Assembly: GCA_020746875.1 (NCBI GenBank)
Contig: JAGTJL010000004.1
Location: 1,116,001 to 1,180,000, forward strand
DNA from: Rhexocercosporidium sp. MPI-PUGE-AT-0058
Taxonomy: Eukaryota > Ascomycota > Leotiomycetes > Helotiales
Length of the DNA stretch: 64,000 bases
Reading direction: 5' to 3'
Each line of letters opens with the position of its first letter. Positions within the stretch are counted from its first letter, which is position 1. A program made the position numbers and the translations under genes. Below, in pieces: positions 11,948 to 23,630 of the stretch. The notes under the pieces were generated by a model, which was given only the letters and a program-made list of their open reading frames with translations, ran no database searches and was not told the origin of the DNA.

Positions 11948-13248
11948 TCTGCTCGCAACATGTCGCTTTTCCTCCCATACCATACCTCGCTATAACGATC
12001 TGCAAATCTGAACCAGAAAGTTTGGGAGAGCCAAGTCAAAGCTTGACTCTCCGCACCTTGAAGCTCATCCTCAACCACAAAGTCCCAAACGAATAATCCA
12101 CGTCCAGTACTCAGCACTCGGCACCAACAGTCCGCACCAACAGTCCGACAGACAAATACCTTTTCCTTGAATCACACCCTCAATAAGGCTAGTTACCAAC
12201 TTAACTACCTACCTTAGCGAGAAGGTCCCGAGAGGCGCACATGGGTGTATTGACGGTCTGCAAACCAGGCAAGAAATTGGGAAACTGTTCCCGTCAGTTT
12301 TAGAGGAATCGGGACGAGCGACGAGGGAGTTCTTGTTACGGTCTTTCCACTATGTACACTATCTCACCGTCGCCCCATGTACTGTACAGTGCTGGCTCTT
12401 CCTTCCTCACAAATGATACCCACCTGAATCAAACCCAACCCAACCAAATCCAACCATACCAAACCAAATCTCATTATTCATCTGACAATAAAGTCCCGTG
12501 TTCTAGTCTCAGACCTTTTTGCTAGTAGTAAGATATCGCAAGTATTCCCTCCCGTAAGAAGTCCGCCGGCACATTCATTCTGCCTACCAGCACTAGCGAA
12601 TTTGATGTCAGAGTCCTGTTTATTGGTTTCACACGAATCTAAACCTTTCAAAGGTTCTCGTTGGCACTTCACAGATCATGACGCGTTAAATACATTCGCG
12701 CGAATTGAATAAATGTAGGATCAAAAGGCAAGTAAGTCTCTCTCTGTATTCATGCACCGTGCTCTCTCTCCTCTCATCTGCGCTGCTCTCCTATGAAATA
12801 CACCTCTGTCTGTAAATATGTACCCAGATAACAGTCTTGCCCCTTTCCCATCCTCGTCCCTCCCTCTCCACCCCGTTCTGCAAGCCAAGCAACCCATGAA
12901 CACATAGTCCCATAGTGCCTACCCAAGCCCAGACCTAGAGCAAAGCCCAAAAAGGAGAATCATTATCATCATAAAGTAGTAAATCCCCTACCCCGCCCCT
13001 TTCATCCATCCATCCATCCATCCATCCATCCATTCGTCCCATTAACTCCGCGAGGCCACCGTCCAACCCATTCCAGCCATATCGTATCATCTCGTCGCAA
13101 GAGTACGCATCAATCCAATAACGCCCGCCCAACCAACCCAATACACCCATCTAGCAATCAAGCAATCAAGAATACCATGCTTCCCAAACGCCAATATGAT
13201 GAGCATAACTCCCGACCGTCGTACACAGCATAGCCTATCAACACGACC
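11948..13248. other. Tail-to-tail spacer between Arp1 and the TCP11 gene
   Basis: No gene is supported. It holds the 3' flanks of two convergent genes. A 13-nt direct duplication (GCACCAACAGTCC) lies near 12122-12147 and a CATC microsatellite at 13003-13034. Confidence 0.6.
13003..13034 (+). repeat. CATC tetranucleotide repeat
   Basis: About 7.5 perfect CATC units in the spacer after the TCP11-domain gene, a typical slippage-prone microsatellite. Confidence 0.95.
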
Positions 13249-16218
13249 TCACGCCACCATAGCAAGCGCCTCATCCTCCTCAACCCTCTTCGCAATCTCC
13301 TCATACCAAATCCCATGACTCTCTCTATCCAACGCCCCAACCTTCGCCATCTCCTCCACAATAGCACCAACCCTATGCACAAACTCCGGTAATCCAAGGC
13401 TAGCAAGCCGTTCACTGGCTGTGCTCGCACTCTTGACCTTCTCCTTTTCGGTATTCGCAGCCAAGCGGCTTAGGATATGGCCTCTGAGCCTCGTCATGAG
13501 GAGTCTCGTGACCGGATCGCGCAGCTCGGTGGCTCCTGAGACGGAGGAGGCGGATGTGGTGACGATGCGGAGGACGAGGTCTTTGATGTGATTCTTTGTC
13601 GCAACGGGCATGCTGCGCGAAGACTCGAGAGCGGCTTGGATGCCTTGACTGGCTTGCTCGGGTGTCTTGGCGTTCTCCAGAACGGAGAAGATGCGTGTTG
13701 CTTCTGTCTTCCACTGGCTGCGGACGTCTCTCTTGAGCATGTTCTTGCATTGTAGGAGGATCGCCCCGCAAGTGACGATGCGAAGAATGTCCGCCCGGAT
13801 ACGATTGATGCGCTTCGAATCCAGCTCAAGAGTCTCTGGGATGGGGACAGAATAGTCGAGGGATGTGAAGACGTCTACAAGCATCTGTACATACATCTTG
13901 TCTGGCGTAGGACGAGCTCGTGCCAAGTTGACCATTTCCGGATCCCTTTTGGCATGTTCAGCAACGACTTTAGTCCTAGCTTCTCTCCAGGCATGTTCGG
14001 TTGCTGGGAGATTGCTGGATGTCTCTTCCAAAATCTGGCCGAAGATAGAAGTTTCGTATTCAGCGGAATTTTTGACCAGAGCTGGAGCAGCCTGTTGCAA
14101 CATGTAGTTGGCATAGTCGAGCTGCATAAGATCGATGCCATGCATCAATGCTTGGAGACGCTCAACAACATCTCCATTCTGCATCTGGTTGTCGACAATG
14201 TCCTTAATCTCTGCATCACGGAAGGGTGCACAAAGTCGAGGAAGGAGGGATGCCATGAACGAAAAGAACTTCTCATAGGAGAAAGATCCAGCTTGAAGCT
14301 CGCGAGCCACCACATCATTGTCGAGTGCTTCAGCGATCATGGTGTGCATGGAATTGCCTTCCTTGAGGAGTTGCTGGAGTCTTGTTCGGATGTTCTCTGC
14401 CATGGCGAGAACCCAAATATCGCTATTTCCTGATACGATCTCTTGACGCATTCTTTCGAAGACGGCTTGCATGATAGTTGTTCTCTCTTCTAGAGCATCT
14501 TCGTCGATACGATACTCGCGATTGATAGCAATCTCGTGTGTAACAATCCTGTTGGGAGGCAGTATCGGCCTGGCGATTCGAAGCTCATCGGCATGGGATC
14601 GTTGATGTCTTTGAGGCGTAGGCGGAGGTGTTAACGTCTGTAACTGCGAGTCGACTGCTTTCTCTGATGCAGCCAGATCCGCCAAAGCAGGCTGTTCTGG
14701 CTCAACAGACTCGGCAGCACGAGGCCGCGAATCTCCAACAGGCTTCTTGACTGTTCTGATCTTCCGTGCTTCACGGATGGCATTCGTGATCAACTTTTTG
14801 CCTTGCTGAGCACCAGCAAGTCTCTTGATTCTCACCATGAGCTTCAGTTGATTCTCCCGAATACCGTCTCTGTATGAATCGGTCACGGCTTCCTCAGTGC
14901 TGTCCTTGACAGACTGCCAAATAGAGTCTAGTTCCACGAACTGTAGGACCATCATGTCTATGAGGGTAGTGGAGTCTCTAGCCTTCCATGCAATGAAAGC
15001 ATTGAAGAACGTAGCATAGACTTCCGACAACGTCGAAAGCTGCGCTACTGGAGGAGTGTAGTTGTTCGCAGAATTCAACCGGGACAAGACATTCTCGAAG
15101 GAAATAAGCAAATCTCGAGCCTTAGCTACGAGGTCCTGCAACTGTGGATTAGCCAGATCATCTCTCCGCATTGGTAACACTCCCACCTGCTCCTGCTCTT
15201 GTATGTCGACCTTTCCACTGAGAACTTGGGTTGGGTGCCCAAGGATGAGGAAAGCACTGAGGAACGTTCGGACGGCGGTCATTTCGTTGACCGAGCCAGT
15301 CTCTCCCTCTTTCACACCACAAATCCTCAAGATTTGCGCCGTGCCGACCAAGACTTTCTCCTGTGCTAACAAATCGACAACATCCTCGAAGGAAGTCTCG
15401 CGCACACTGTCAATTGTAAGACCGAGCGCCGCAAAGTCCTTGAGAGCCGTAGCTCTTCGATGTACCCTCCACTTCTGCTGAATCCTTAAGGCCGCCGTTT
15501 CCTCGCTGATAGACTCACGAACAGAGGGCAGTGGTGATAGACTCTTTCGCGGCTGACTGAGAGATCGTCCTCTTTTCGAAGAATGCCCTCGGCTCAGAAT
15601 CTCCTCTCTCCTCCTCTCGGCCTCAGCAAGTCTTTCCTCCATTTCCCTTCTCAGTTTCTTGCCCTCCGCCTCCCTCTTCTCCTTCATACTCTCCGCAATG
15701 CCCTTTGCTCTCTTGACCTCCTCCGCACAAGCCGCCACAATCTCCGCCAGATTCTTCTCCCTGGCATGTTGGGCAGCTAGGGCTCTCTCTTCGCTGTTCG
15801 TAGTACTTCTCGGTGCGGCCTTCGCAACAGCTGCCCTCAAACGAACTTTCTCTGCATGAGCAGCTCTGTCCGCCAATCTAGCCTTCCTATCCTCGATAAT
15901 CGATGCACGGCGCAAGTGCTGCGCAATATAATTGCTCTGCGAGCCTCTATGGCGGCTCGAGATCTGAGACTGATGTGAATGTGCAGAGGAGACGGAATTG
16001 CGACGGGAAGAAGCGGCAGAAGACTTGCGACGGTTCATCGTGGGGCGGTAGAAGCGTGCAGCTATTCGCGGAGGAGGGGTATGTATGCGATGATCGTTGG
16101 ATTCTTCGTTGATCAGGTCGAGGTCCTCGGGGATGTCTTCGGGGATGTCGGATGGGCCTGTTGACTCGGCCAGGTTGCGATCGGGGTCGCTGAGGTTCTC
16201 TGAGGCGCGACGCATCAT
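13249..16218 (-). CDS. TCP11-domain protein, Sok1-like
   Basis: A single-exon gene for 989 aa, starting with two adjacent Met codons (16218 or 16215). The N-terminal quarter is Arg/Ser-rich and disordered. A long Arg/Glu/Ala coiled-coil stretch follows (about 105-215), then an IQ-like motif (IQQKWRVHRR, about 245). The large helical region after about residue 540 matches the T-complex protein 11 domain (PF05794), with typical segments such as NREYRIDEDALEER, LCAPFRDAEIK and LMHGIDLMQLDYANYML. The yeast member Sok1 suppresses loss of protein kinase A, so a cAMP/PKA-linked role is likely by family. The IQ motif suggests possible calmodulin binding. It is convergent with Arp1. Confidence 0.9.
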   Translation of the reverse strand: MMRRASENLSDPDRNLAESTGPSDIPEDIPEDLDLINEESNDHRIHTPPPRIAARFYRPTMNRRKSSAASSRRNSVSSAHSHQSQISSRHRGSQSNYIAQHLRRASIIEDRKARLADRAAHAEKVRLRAAVAKAAPRSTTNSEERALAAQHAREKNLAEIVAACAEEVKRAKGIAESMKEKREAEGKKLRREMEERLAEAERRREEILSRGHSSKRGRSLSQPRKSLSPLPSVRESISEETAALRIQQKWRVHRRATALKDFAALGLTIDSVRETSFEDVVDLLAQEKVLVGTAQILRICGVKEGETGSVNEMTAVRTFLSAFLILGHPTQVLSGKVDIQEQEQVGVLPMRRDDLANPQLQDLVAKARDLLISFENVLSRLNSANNYTPPVAQLSTLSEVYATFFNAFIAWKARDSTTLIDMMVLQFVELDSIWQSVKDSTEEAVTDSYRDGIRENQLKLMVRIKRLAGAQQGKKLITNAIREARKIRTVKKPVGDSRPRAAESVEPEQPALADLAASEKAVDSQLQTLTPPPTPQRHQRSHADELRIARPILPPNRIVTHEIAINREYRIDEDALEERTTIMQAVFERMRQEIVSGNSDIWVLAMAENIRTRLQQLLKEGNSMHTMIAEALDNDVVARELQAGSFSYEKFFSFMASLLPRLCAPFRDAEIKDIVDNQMQNGDVVERLQALMHGIDLMQLDYANYMLQQAAPALVKNSAEYETSIFGQILEETSSNLPATEHAWREARTKVVAEHAKRDPEMVNLARARPTPDKMYVQMLVDVFTSLDYSVPIPETLELDSKRINRIRADILRIVTCGAILLQCKNMLKRDVRSQWKTEATRIFSVLENAKTPEQASQGIQAALESSRSMPVATKNHIKDLVLRIVTTSASSVSGATELRDPVTRLLMTRLRGHILSRLAANTEKEKVKSASTASERLASLGLPEFVHRVGAIVEEMAKVGALDRESHGIWYEEIAKRVEEDEALAMVA

Positions 16219-18203
16219 GAATGCCGTGGAGGTTGTTTGCTGATTTGTTGTCTGGCCTGCTGTGAGGCAGAGGTCGCGCTCGAAAGGGTGGAAGTCGTCC
16301 TATCCGAGTGTTTATTGACAATGATGCCGTACGTCTGTCGCAGGCGTGCTGGGTTGAAGTGAATGTGTTTCGTGGCTGGGGGAGAAGAGAAGCCCGAGGT
16401 GGGGTATGGAAGTCAATATAACGATGATGACGGATGCAGTTGCAGAACAAGCTATACCTAAACAGCTGGTACAGAGAATTGGAAGGAATGCAGCAGGCAG
16501 GCAGGCAGTGCGGGCGCAGAGGCAGACAGAAAGCAGTAAAGAAGGAGGCTGGTAGAAGGTCGAAGCTGTGATGTGATGTGATGCGATGTCGTAAGGTCTC
16601 GACCGAGTCTTGCTTGGGAGGGATGGCTTGATCCTCGCAAACAGAAAACAGGGTGCGCTTGTCCAGTAGTAGTACAGCGCCGTGGAGAGAGAGAGTGAGT
16701 ATGAGTGTTTCTGGGCGCTGGTTGCGGGATGATGAGTGAGATGCTGGGCCGCTTTCATCAATCATCCACCCCGATTACCGAGCATTAAACAGCAAGGAGC
16801 AAGGGAAAGAAGGAGAGGAAGAAGCAACGAGAAGCAGCGGTCCAGCGTCACTTTATTACATTTCCTTTCTTTCAAATCATTTCCAACGGCTCAGCTCAGC
16901 TGAACCTTACTTCACTTCATATAGTAATTATCGTGGTCCGTGACGCTTAGTTGAAACAACCCATGTGATGGTTCGTTGCGATACGACTCGGAAAATGTGA
17001 CGAGATGTCTTGTCTTGTATTGCCCGGATCTCGAGGCATGTTTCTGTTCTTAGCACTTTGGCCGGCTTCCGCTTAAAGTCCTCGGTCTCGGTAGAGCTCA
17101 ACCTGGTTGGGCTGGGTTTGCTTGACCTCGTTCGTCATCACAGGGCAGGCCTGGCGAGCTCGAAATAGCAGCGCCATCAGCGCGGTGGAAACAAAATCAT
17201 GGGATTTCAACTCATCATGTGAATTCCATCCTGCACTCCCTATAACAACTGCAAGCACACACAACTCCAAAAGCAAATTCCGGAACCGTTTCAACAATCA
17301 AGACATCCTCCTCGTCAGCCACATCTCCGTGCCACGGTGCCATCCATACATAGCAGGCATGGCCATCCCATCACATGTCTCACCACCCACGCTCCTCTCA
17401 TCTCGACTCTCGAGTCCGCTGTCAAGATGAAACAGCCCAAAAATAAAAACGTTCGCGATCAGGACCACCCCTCCAACCCAACAACCCAGCACAGAGAACG
17501 AAATCCAGTTCATCACATCATCACGCATGGGATCTGCGAAAAAGCCTGAATGGGAGATAGATTAAACCGTCCGTTAAGCATAATCCTTTTCAAAGTGTCA
17601 TGGTAAGAAGGGGGGGAGAGAGAGAGAGAGAGTTTAATGATGATTAAGGGATTAGATATCTGAGTAAGATCATGATCGAGGTAGTAAATGATATCCCTTT
17701 TTTAGGTTGTTTCTCTACAAATATGCAGCACATGACAACTCGTTGCCCTACTTAAATAGGTAGGCATCTGATGAATGAAGACACCGTCCCAGAACAGTTG
17801 GTCATGCAACTATCCATCCATCACACGATCACAAGGCCGTCACATTATATCAATGTCGATATTCGCAGATGCACAATTCCTTCACGTCAAAGTCGAGGAC
17901 CAAACACACACATATCAGATCAAGCGGGTAGGAAACGAGACAGTAAAGTGCACGATATATATATACACTAAAGTATATACACTACGTTCTGCTGACACAT
18001 CGCTTCGCTTCGCGAGACAATCCCAGCCATCTATCTCTCTTCCTCTTCTCAACATCCAGAAAACGAGGCAACGCAAGCAAGCATATAGAAACACAAGAAA
18101 ATCACGGGGTTGTCTAATAAATCACAAGGAAGTTTTCCGTCCTCTCCCTATCTCTCCTTCCTTCCCTTTAAACTCCTCGTCCCAATATATCGGAACGAGA
18201 CGT
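16219..18203. other. Spacer upstream of the TCP11 gene
   Basis: No gene is supported. Open frames around 16300-16760 are antisense or leader shadows without domains. The stretch carries short TGTGATG repeats near 16566-16585, a GA tract at 17609-17632 and a TATATATATA run near 17957. It should contain the TCP11 gene promoter and the 3' flank of the secreted-protein gene. Confidence 0.55.
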
Positions 18204-19770
18204 TTAGTAGGTTGGGTAGACTTCGGTTGGGTAAGCAGCTGGTGCGGGAGAGCTGACAACACCCTCGGCGGTAGAGGTGGTGGATGGAGTAGCGGCTGCG
18301 GATGGGTAACCTGCTACGGATGGGTAGCCTGCTGGGGTTGTGGCTGCGCCCTCAGCGGTGGTGCTCGAGGATGGGCCGGCGGCACCGCTTGGGTATCCGG
18401 GGTATCCAGCTGATGGGCTGGCAGCACCGCTTGGGTAGGCTGGGTAGGATCCAGTAGGGACGGCGACGCCGGATGGGACTCCAGTGCTGACGTATCCAGA
18501 TGGGTAGACGGAAGAGCACTTCTTCTTGGTGCTGGTGGACATGGTGGCGTTTCCGTATGGGGCACCAGTGGACTATATCATAGTTAGCCTGTGTTTCATC
18601 CCATCGTGAAAAATGGCCCAAGTGAAATTTTGGTACATACGTATGGGACTGGGACAACGGTAGCGGTGCTCAAGGAAACGATCTGGCTGTTGGGCGCGCT
18701 CTCAGTTGGGTAAGACTCGGCTCCTGGAGCAGTGGTAACATCGCCAGAGTTGGCTCCAGTGGTTGTTGGGTAAGCTGGGGCAGTGACAGTGACAGTTGCT
18801 GTGGCCTGGGTCTATAGACGAGTCAATATTACTCGGGTGCTCATTGATCGGTGAAAACTTACGACAGTGACGGTGACTGGGACACACTCAGCAGAGCCGG
18901 CAATACCCTGGCTTCCGGCGGCAGATGGGGCGGGCATCACAGTGATGTAACGGGTGCTGGTGGATGTTCCTGTAAAATGTTAGAACTATTCGTTATCCTG
19001 TATTCTCGTCTACAGCGTCTCCACACGAAATAAGCGAGCTCAGACTCGACTAGGATAAAACATCTACGGACTGTGCTTACCGGTGATGGTGGTGGTCAAC
19101 TCAGAAGAGGTTGGGACACCAGCAATGACGGGACCGGACTGCTCTGGGGATCCTGGCTTCGTGGCGTAAACAGTTGCGGTTTGAGTGTGCTTGATGGTGG
19201 TGGTGACAACAGTGGTAGAGGTTCCTGATCCAAGGGTGTAGGTCAAGACAACGCTCTCAGATCCGCTGGCAGTTGGGTAGATAACCTCGCCCTTGGTAGT
19301 GAATCCAGTTCCCATGGGAGCGCTTGGGGTGGTCCCAGACTCGCCAGTTGGGTATGGCTTGGTTGGGTATCCAGCAGGAGTGGAAACGGCTCCCTTTGCG
19401 GTGCTGGATGCAGCAGCAGAGTAGGAAGAGAGAACAGCAGAGCTGGCGGATGCGGCCTCGGCAATTGGGCAAACAGTCTATCAAAATGTCAACAATCATT
19501 GGCCCCCTTCACGCAATATTCCACTCTTACTGTGTAGGCAGCGACAGTGCTGGTAATGACCTGCTCCGAGGTGGACTGGTCGGCGGGGCAGTCAGTCACG
19601 CTGGCGGCACAGCTGGTGACGGTGTAGACGTTCGTGGCGTAGACGGTCAGGGTGGTCGATGGAACACTGCTGTTGTATTGGCGGCGCTGGTGGAAGTGTT
19701 GAGGAACATGCTGGCTAGCAGAGGCCACGGCGGCAAAAAGGCCGAGAGATGCAACAGCGGTGAAGTGCAT
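18204..19770 (-). CDS. Secreted Ser/Thr/Pro/Tyr-rich cell-wall-type protein
   Basis: Five exons (19531-19770, 19081-19477, 18863-18969, 18641-18811, 18204-18572) with clean GT-AG introns of 50-111 nt give 427 aa. The N-terminus is a clear signal peptide (MHFTAVASLGLFAAVASAS), followed by a dibasic RR near residue 30 that could be a Kex2-type site. The body is Ser/Thr/Val-rich with TVTVT runs, as in O-glycosylated fungal wall or adhesin-like proteins. The C-terminal exon is packed with short YPS, YPT and GYPS repeats and ends AAYPTEVYPTY. No hydrophobic GPI tail is present, so it is more likely secreted or covalently or loosely wall-bound than GPI-anchored. The family is not recognised. The upstream polypurine/polypyrimidine promoter suggests strong expression. 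Confidence 0.85.
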
Positions 19771-20237
19771 TTTGAAGTATGGATATTCGACAAAAGTATC
19801 AAAGTATCCTCCAAGATTATCCGTTCAAAAAGCTTGAATGGTCGTTGAAAGTCGTAGATTGGCAGAATTCTCGATATAGACAGTGGGGTAAATGAGTGAA
19901 AGTCGACTCGACAAAAGGTCTCTTGAAAAGAATGACTGAAGTTGAGAACGAAAGAGAACTATTGCAAAGAATGACTGTAAGGACTGTAGTGGTCAAGAGA
20001 AATCTTGGTGAGGGAGGAAAGAAAGAAAGGTCGAGAACGAAGGGGAGTTAAGGAACAAAAGGGAAGCGCGGGATTACGTTCGACAGGGGTGAGTGAGCTA
20101 GAGGGAGATTTGTGTGCAGGCGCCAGGGCAGGGGGGGTCCCTCTCCTCCTCCACCCATTCTCCCACCCATGACAGCTGCAGGCACACCAAAAGGGGATCG
20201 ACGAGGATGAAAACCCCACTGGTATACGAAGGACCAT

Positions 20238-20287
20238 GAGGGAGGGGAGGGAAGGAGAGGGAGGGCGAGGGAGAGAGGGAGCGAGGT
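20238..20287 (+). promoter_or_regulatory. Polypurine, G-quadruplex-prone tract
   Basis: An almost pure purine run containing at least five GGG blocks separated by 1-7 nt (for example GGGAGGGGAGGG). It lies about 470-520 nt upstream of the secreted-protein start. On the coding strand it is a polypyrimidine tract, a common feature of strong fungal promoters. Confidence 0.6.
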
Positions 20288-21494
20288 TGGAAAAGGGGCG
20301 GACAAGTGGGCTTGCCCGGTCGAGCTAAAATTGAGTCTCACGCAGGAGGGGGCCGATTGGCGTGCTGATTGGCGAAAACCACCGGCGCAGCAGCCTCGCT
20401 TGGCTGAGAGGGAAGCGAAGGGAAGGGAGGGAGGGATATTCTAAGTTTGGCCAGGGCACACCTCGGGCCACCTTGGTCAAGGGGGGAGGCAGGGGATGGG
20501 AATGTGCTCAGGTACCCAGTCGCTCTGATTCGTCGTGGCCGCAGCATGAAACGCATTGGGATGAACACACCGCATCCAAGCAGAGAGCAGAAGTGACAGA
20601 CCGACAGCCCATGTTGTCTCGCTCTCTGTTGACAACGGCTAGCGGATAAGATTAGAGCAACCTCTCGCGCTGGGGACAGGACAAGACCGGACAGGGCAGG
20701 CTGAGAGAGCAAGAGAGAGAGAGAGAGACTCTCCCCTCTCACTCAATGTTCTTCTTGACTTTATTGGATGGATACCCTTTGGACAACCCTCCGCGCCTCA
20801 TCAGTCCTCGCCTTCCTCGTGTTGAATCTTATTAAGATCAGCACCCCCCACTGCATTGGGCCCCCCCGGGAGATTGTTTTACGAGTGTTATTCGACCGTG
20901 GCCGGTGGCTACATCAGCGGCCAATAGTCCGATGGATCGAGCCGGTCATCGCGTGCGTCCGTTGCGTGCTCTGCTGGCTGTGGGTGTAACTTCAATCTGG
21001 GTTGTGGTGGTGGTGGTGATGGTAGTGGTAGTGGTGCATACTTAGAACTAGTTTACTCTGCGTAGCTGCACTACTGCACTGCTTTGCTCCGTCCCATCCA
21101 CCAGGAGTGGATGATAGTCGTCGGCAGTCCTGGAATAGCATCCGTGATCCGCGAAGCCAGAGCAGCCGGATCTACCAAGGCTGGTCCCAAGAGAAGAGTG
21201 AGTTTGCGAGCTGGCTGTTGCTTCGATGTTTCGCATGTACTTCTGCTATCTCGCAAACCTCGACCTTTGTCGTCACTGTTGTGATGCATGCGTGGAAGTG
21301 TTCAGACATCCATCCATTGCGATGCCAAAACTTGGCCCCGTCTGCAACAACGGCGTGCAGGGACGCATCTTGAAACAACGCCACTGCAAGGAGAGAAATG
21401 CACCCCATTGGCCTTCCCAGGCGCCACTCTGCCAAGCTTCGAGCCCCTGAGAAACATCGACGGCGGTTGGTGTTGGTGTTGCTTGATGTTCCCA

Positions 21495-21534
21495 GCTCAT
21501 GCTCATGCTCATCATGCTCATCATGCTCATGCTG
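21495..21534 (+). repeat. Imperfect GCTCAT / CATGCTCAT repeat
   Basis: About six imperfect units of GCTCAT with occasional extra CAT triplets, in non-coding DNA. Confidence 0.85.
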
Positions 21535-23606
21535 AAGTCATGGAACACACTCTCCTACTTCTTCCATTCCACGCCACGGGATCGTGCATCGCCAGCTGGC
21601 TCATGACGATGTTCCCATCTGACAGCAGCATCTGGAACATTGCTGTGCCACCGATACGGCCCGAAGAACGGACTGGATATCAAGCAATTGCTGCAGGTAG
21701 GTGAGTGAGACAAGAGCCCAGATCGAAGCTTCCACAGGTGCCATGATATGGCAATCCTTCCGCTCCCTTCCCAGAAACTCAAACAACCTTCATCTCTCGC
21801 ACCCTCCCTTCCCAACTTTTCGTCCCTCCATTTCAGCCCGGTCCAACAATTAGAACCGCGTGAAACGACACGACATCTTCCAAGACCTTCCCCCTCCCCC
21901 CTCCCCTCTCACAATCCCACCCCATCCCGAGCCGCGATCCCGCGACGGCTAAGAACAGGCTTCCCTCATTCCTGATTTCCATACCCACAGAATCCGGCGA
22001 GTCTAGACATCCAGGCCTGCACTCTGAATCGCGAATCGCGATAAGGGTCGGAGCGGTTAGTTTAGAGTTTTTCCTGACCCTTATCGAATTTTCTTTTTTC
22101 TCACTAAATGATTATAAACTCCGCCGTGAGAATCTAGGAGGATTGTACGTCCACAGGGTTGACCGTGGCCGGAGAGATTTGACCTAGCATACTGTAGCGG
22201 GTTGTCACGTTTTGTGACAGCTCACAAGCAATGACAGCGGAGATGACCTAATACCCTAGCAGACTCAAATTGATGAACTCAAGCTAGCTAGCTATGTTTG
22301 TAGATGAAGCCCCTCATCTCTCCGATGGGAATTGAATTCGTTCGAAAAATTGTCGTTCGAGGTCGTAATTTGTACAAGCGCTCGCTTACAACGCTGCCCA
22401 CGACGAAAGAGCAGAGTGCGACTAAATAACACTAATTAATACCAACCGAGAAACTTTCCTCATCAAATCAATTACGAGTTCCAACAACCTTTTTGTTGCG
22501 TGGTAGAAATTTCCGAGTGTACCTTACTTTACCTAGGTAGGCATATTTCACTGATCTATTGAACCTTTCTTTTCAACTCGTATTCAAGGTTCATGCTCTG
22601 CAGTGTAACATTCACCTCACATCCGCTCGTAATACACACTCAATGGTAATTTCGCTGTAGCGCTTCGTTACAAATCACTCACACTGTCTTTTTCATTGAT
22701 TTCAATTTGGAAACGTCGCCCACTCATCTCTCTTGAACCTTCGCCTTTCACATATTCTCGTTCCCTTCTGGATTCGGATAATAACGCTAAATCCATACAT
22801 CACAGCAACATACACATATCGTGTCCCGCAGCAGCCACCGTACATACCTAGCCTACCAACAAACACTCTTAGCCTGCCTCCATTCTTTTCTTCTTCTTTT
22901 TGAGCAAGCGTCTTTAACAAAATTCACTTCTTCCTCTCCCGTATTCACCCCACACCCTTTCCTTCCCCCGTTAACACATACTAAAACTAAGAATCGTCTC
23001 GATACGAGCATTCTACAACCTATCAATACAAAGCTACTATCATTTAGAAATACACGAGTCCCGACTAATACATAAAAGCCAACGCCACGGGAATGGAGGA
23101 GAAGGGTGCTGGTTGGTCATGCTGTAGCCCCTGCAACTAATTCAGTACAATACAGTACATTCACGAGGTTGCCATCTCCATCTCGAGTTGAAGCGTACAG
23201 GAGATATATCCTGCTGTGTAACGTACAATCTCCGTGGGTTTCAAACAACATTTTGGTTGGCCAAGGTGGAGGATACTGGTAGCAAGAACGAGCATATAAT
23301 TGTCGGCAACGTGATTGAATGATCATCACCTTTTTCAAGAAATTTAAATTATTAAAAAATATAAAAATAGAAAATTGTCCTTGAGCTATCTACCTTGCAA
23401 TCCATGAGCCCGATTTCGACTCCGTTATAACGCTTTCCAATTCCGATCATCTCTTAACAAAAGTCAAACTCTAGACGCAGGTTCATCTCAATGCTTTCAA
23501 GAATACAGTCTCCAAGTCTTTCTATCTCTTCCCCTTGCCTCTTGCACAGTATCTTCTCTTCCCTTCGCGTCTCCCAGCAAATTTCTCAAGGTACAGTACA
23601 GCAGCC

Positions 23607-23630
23607 CATCACATCACATCACATCACATA
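23607..23630 (+). repeat. CATCA pentanucleotide repeat
   Basis: Four to five copies of the pentamer ATCAC/CATCA in tandem, in a gene-free region. Confidence 0.85.

Noticed and set aside
15947..16765. A 272-codon minus ORF upstream of and overlapping the TCP11 gene
   Set aside because: Its second half is a frame shadow of the TCP11 N-terminus and the rest is low-complexity leader sequence.
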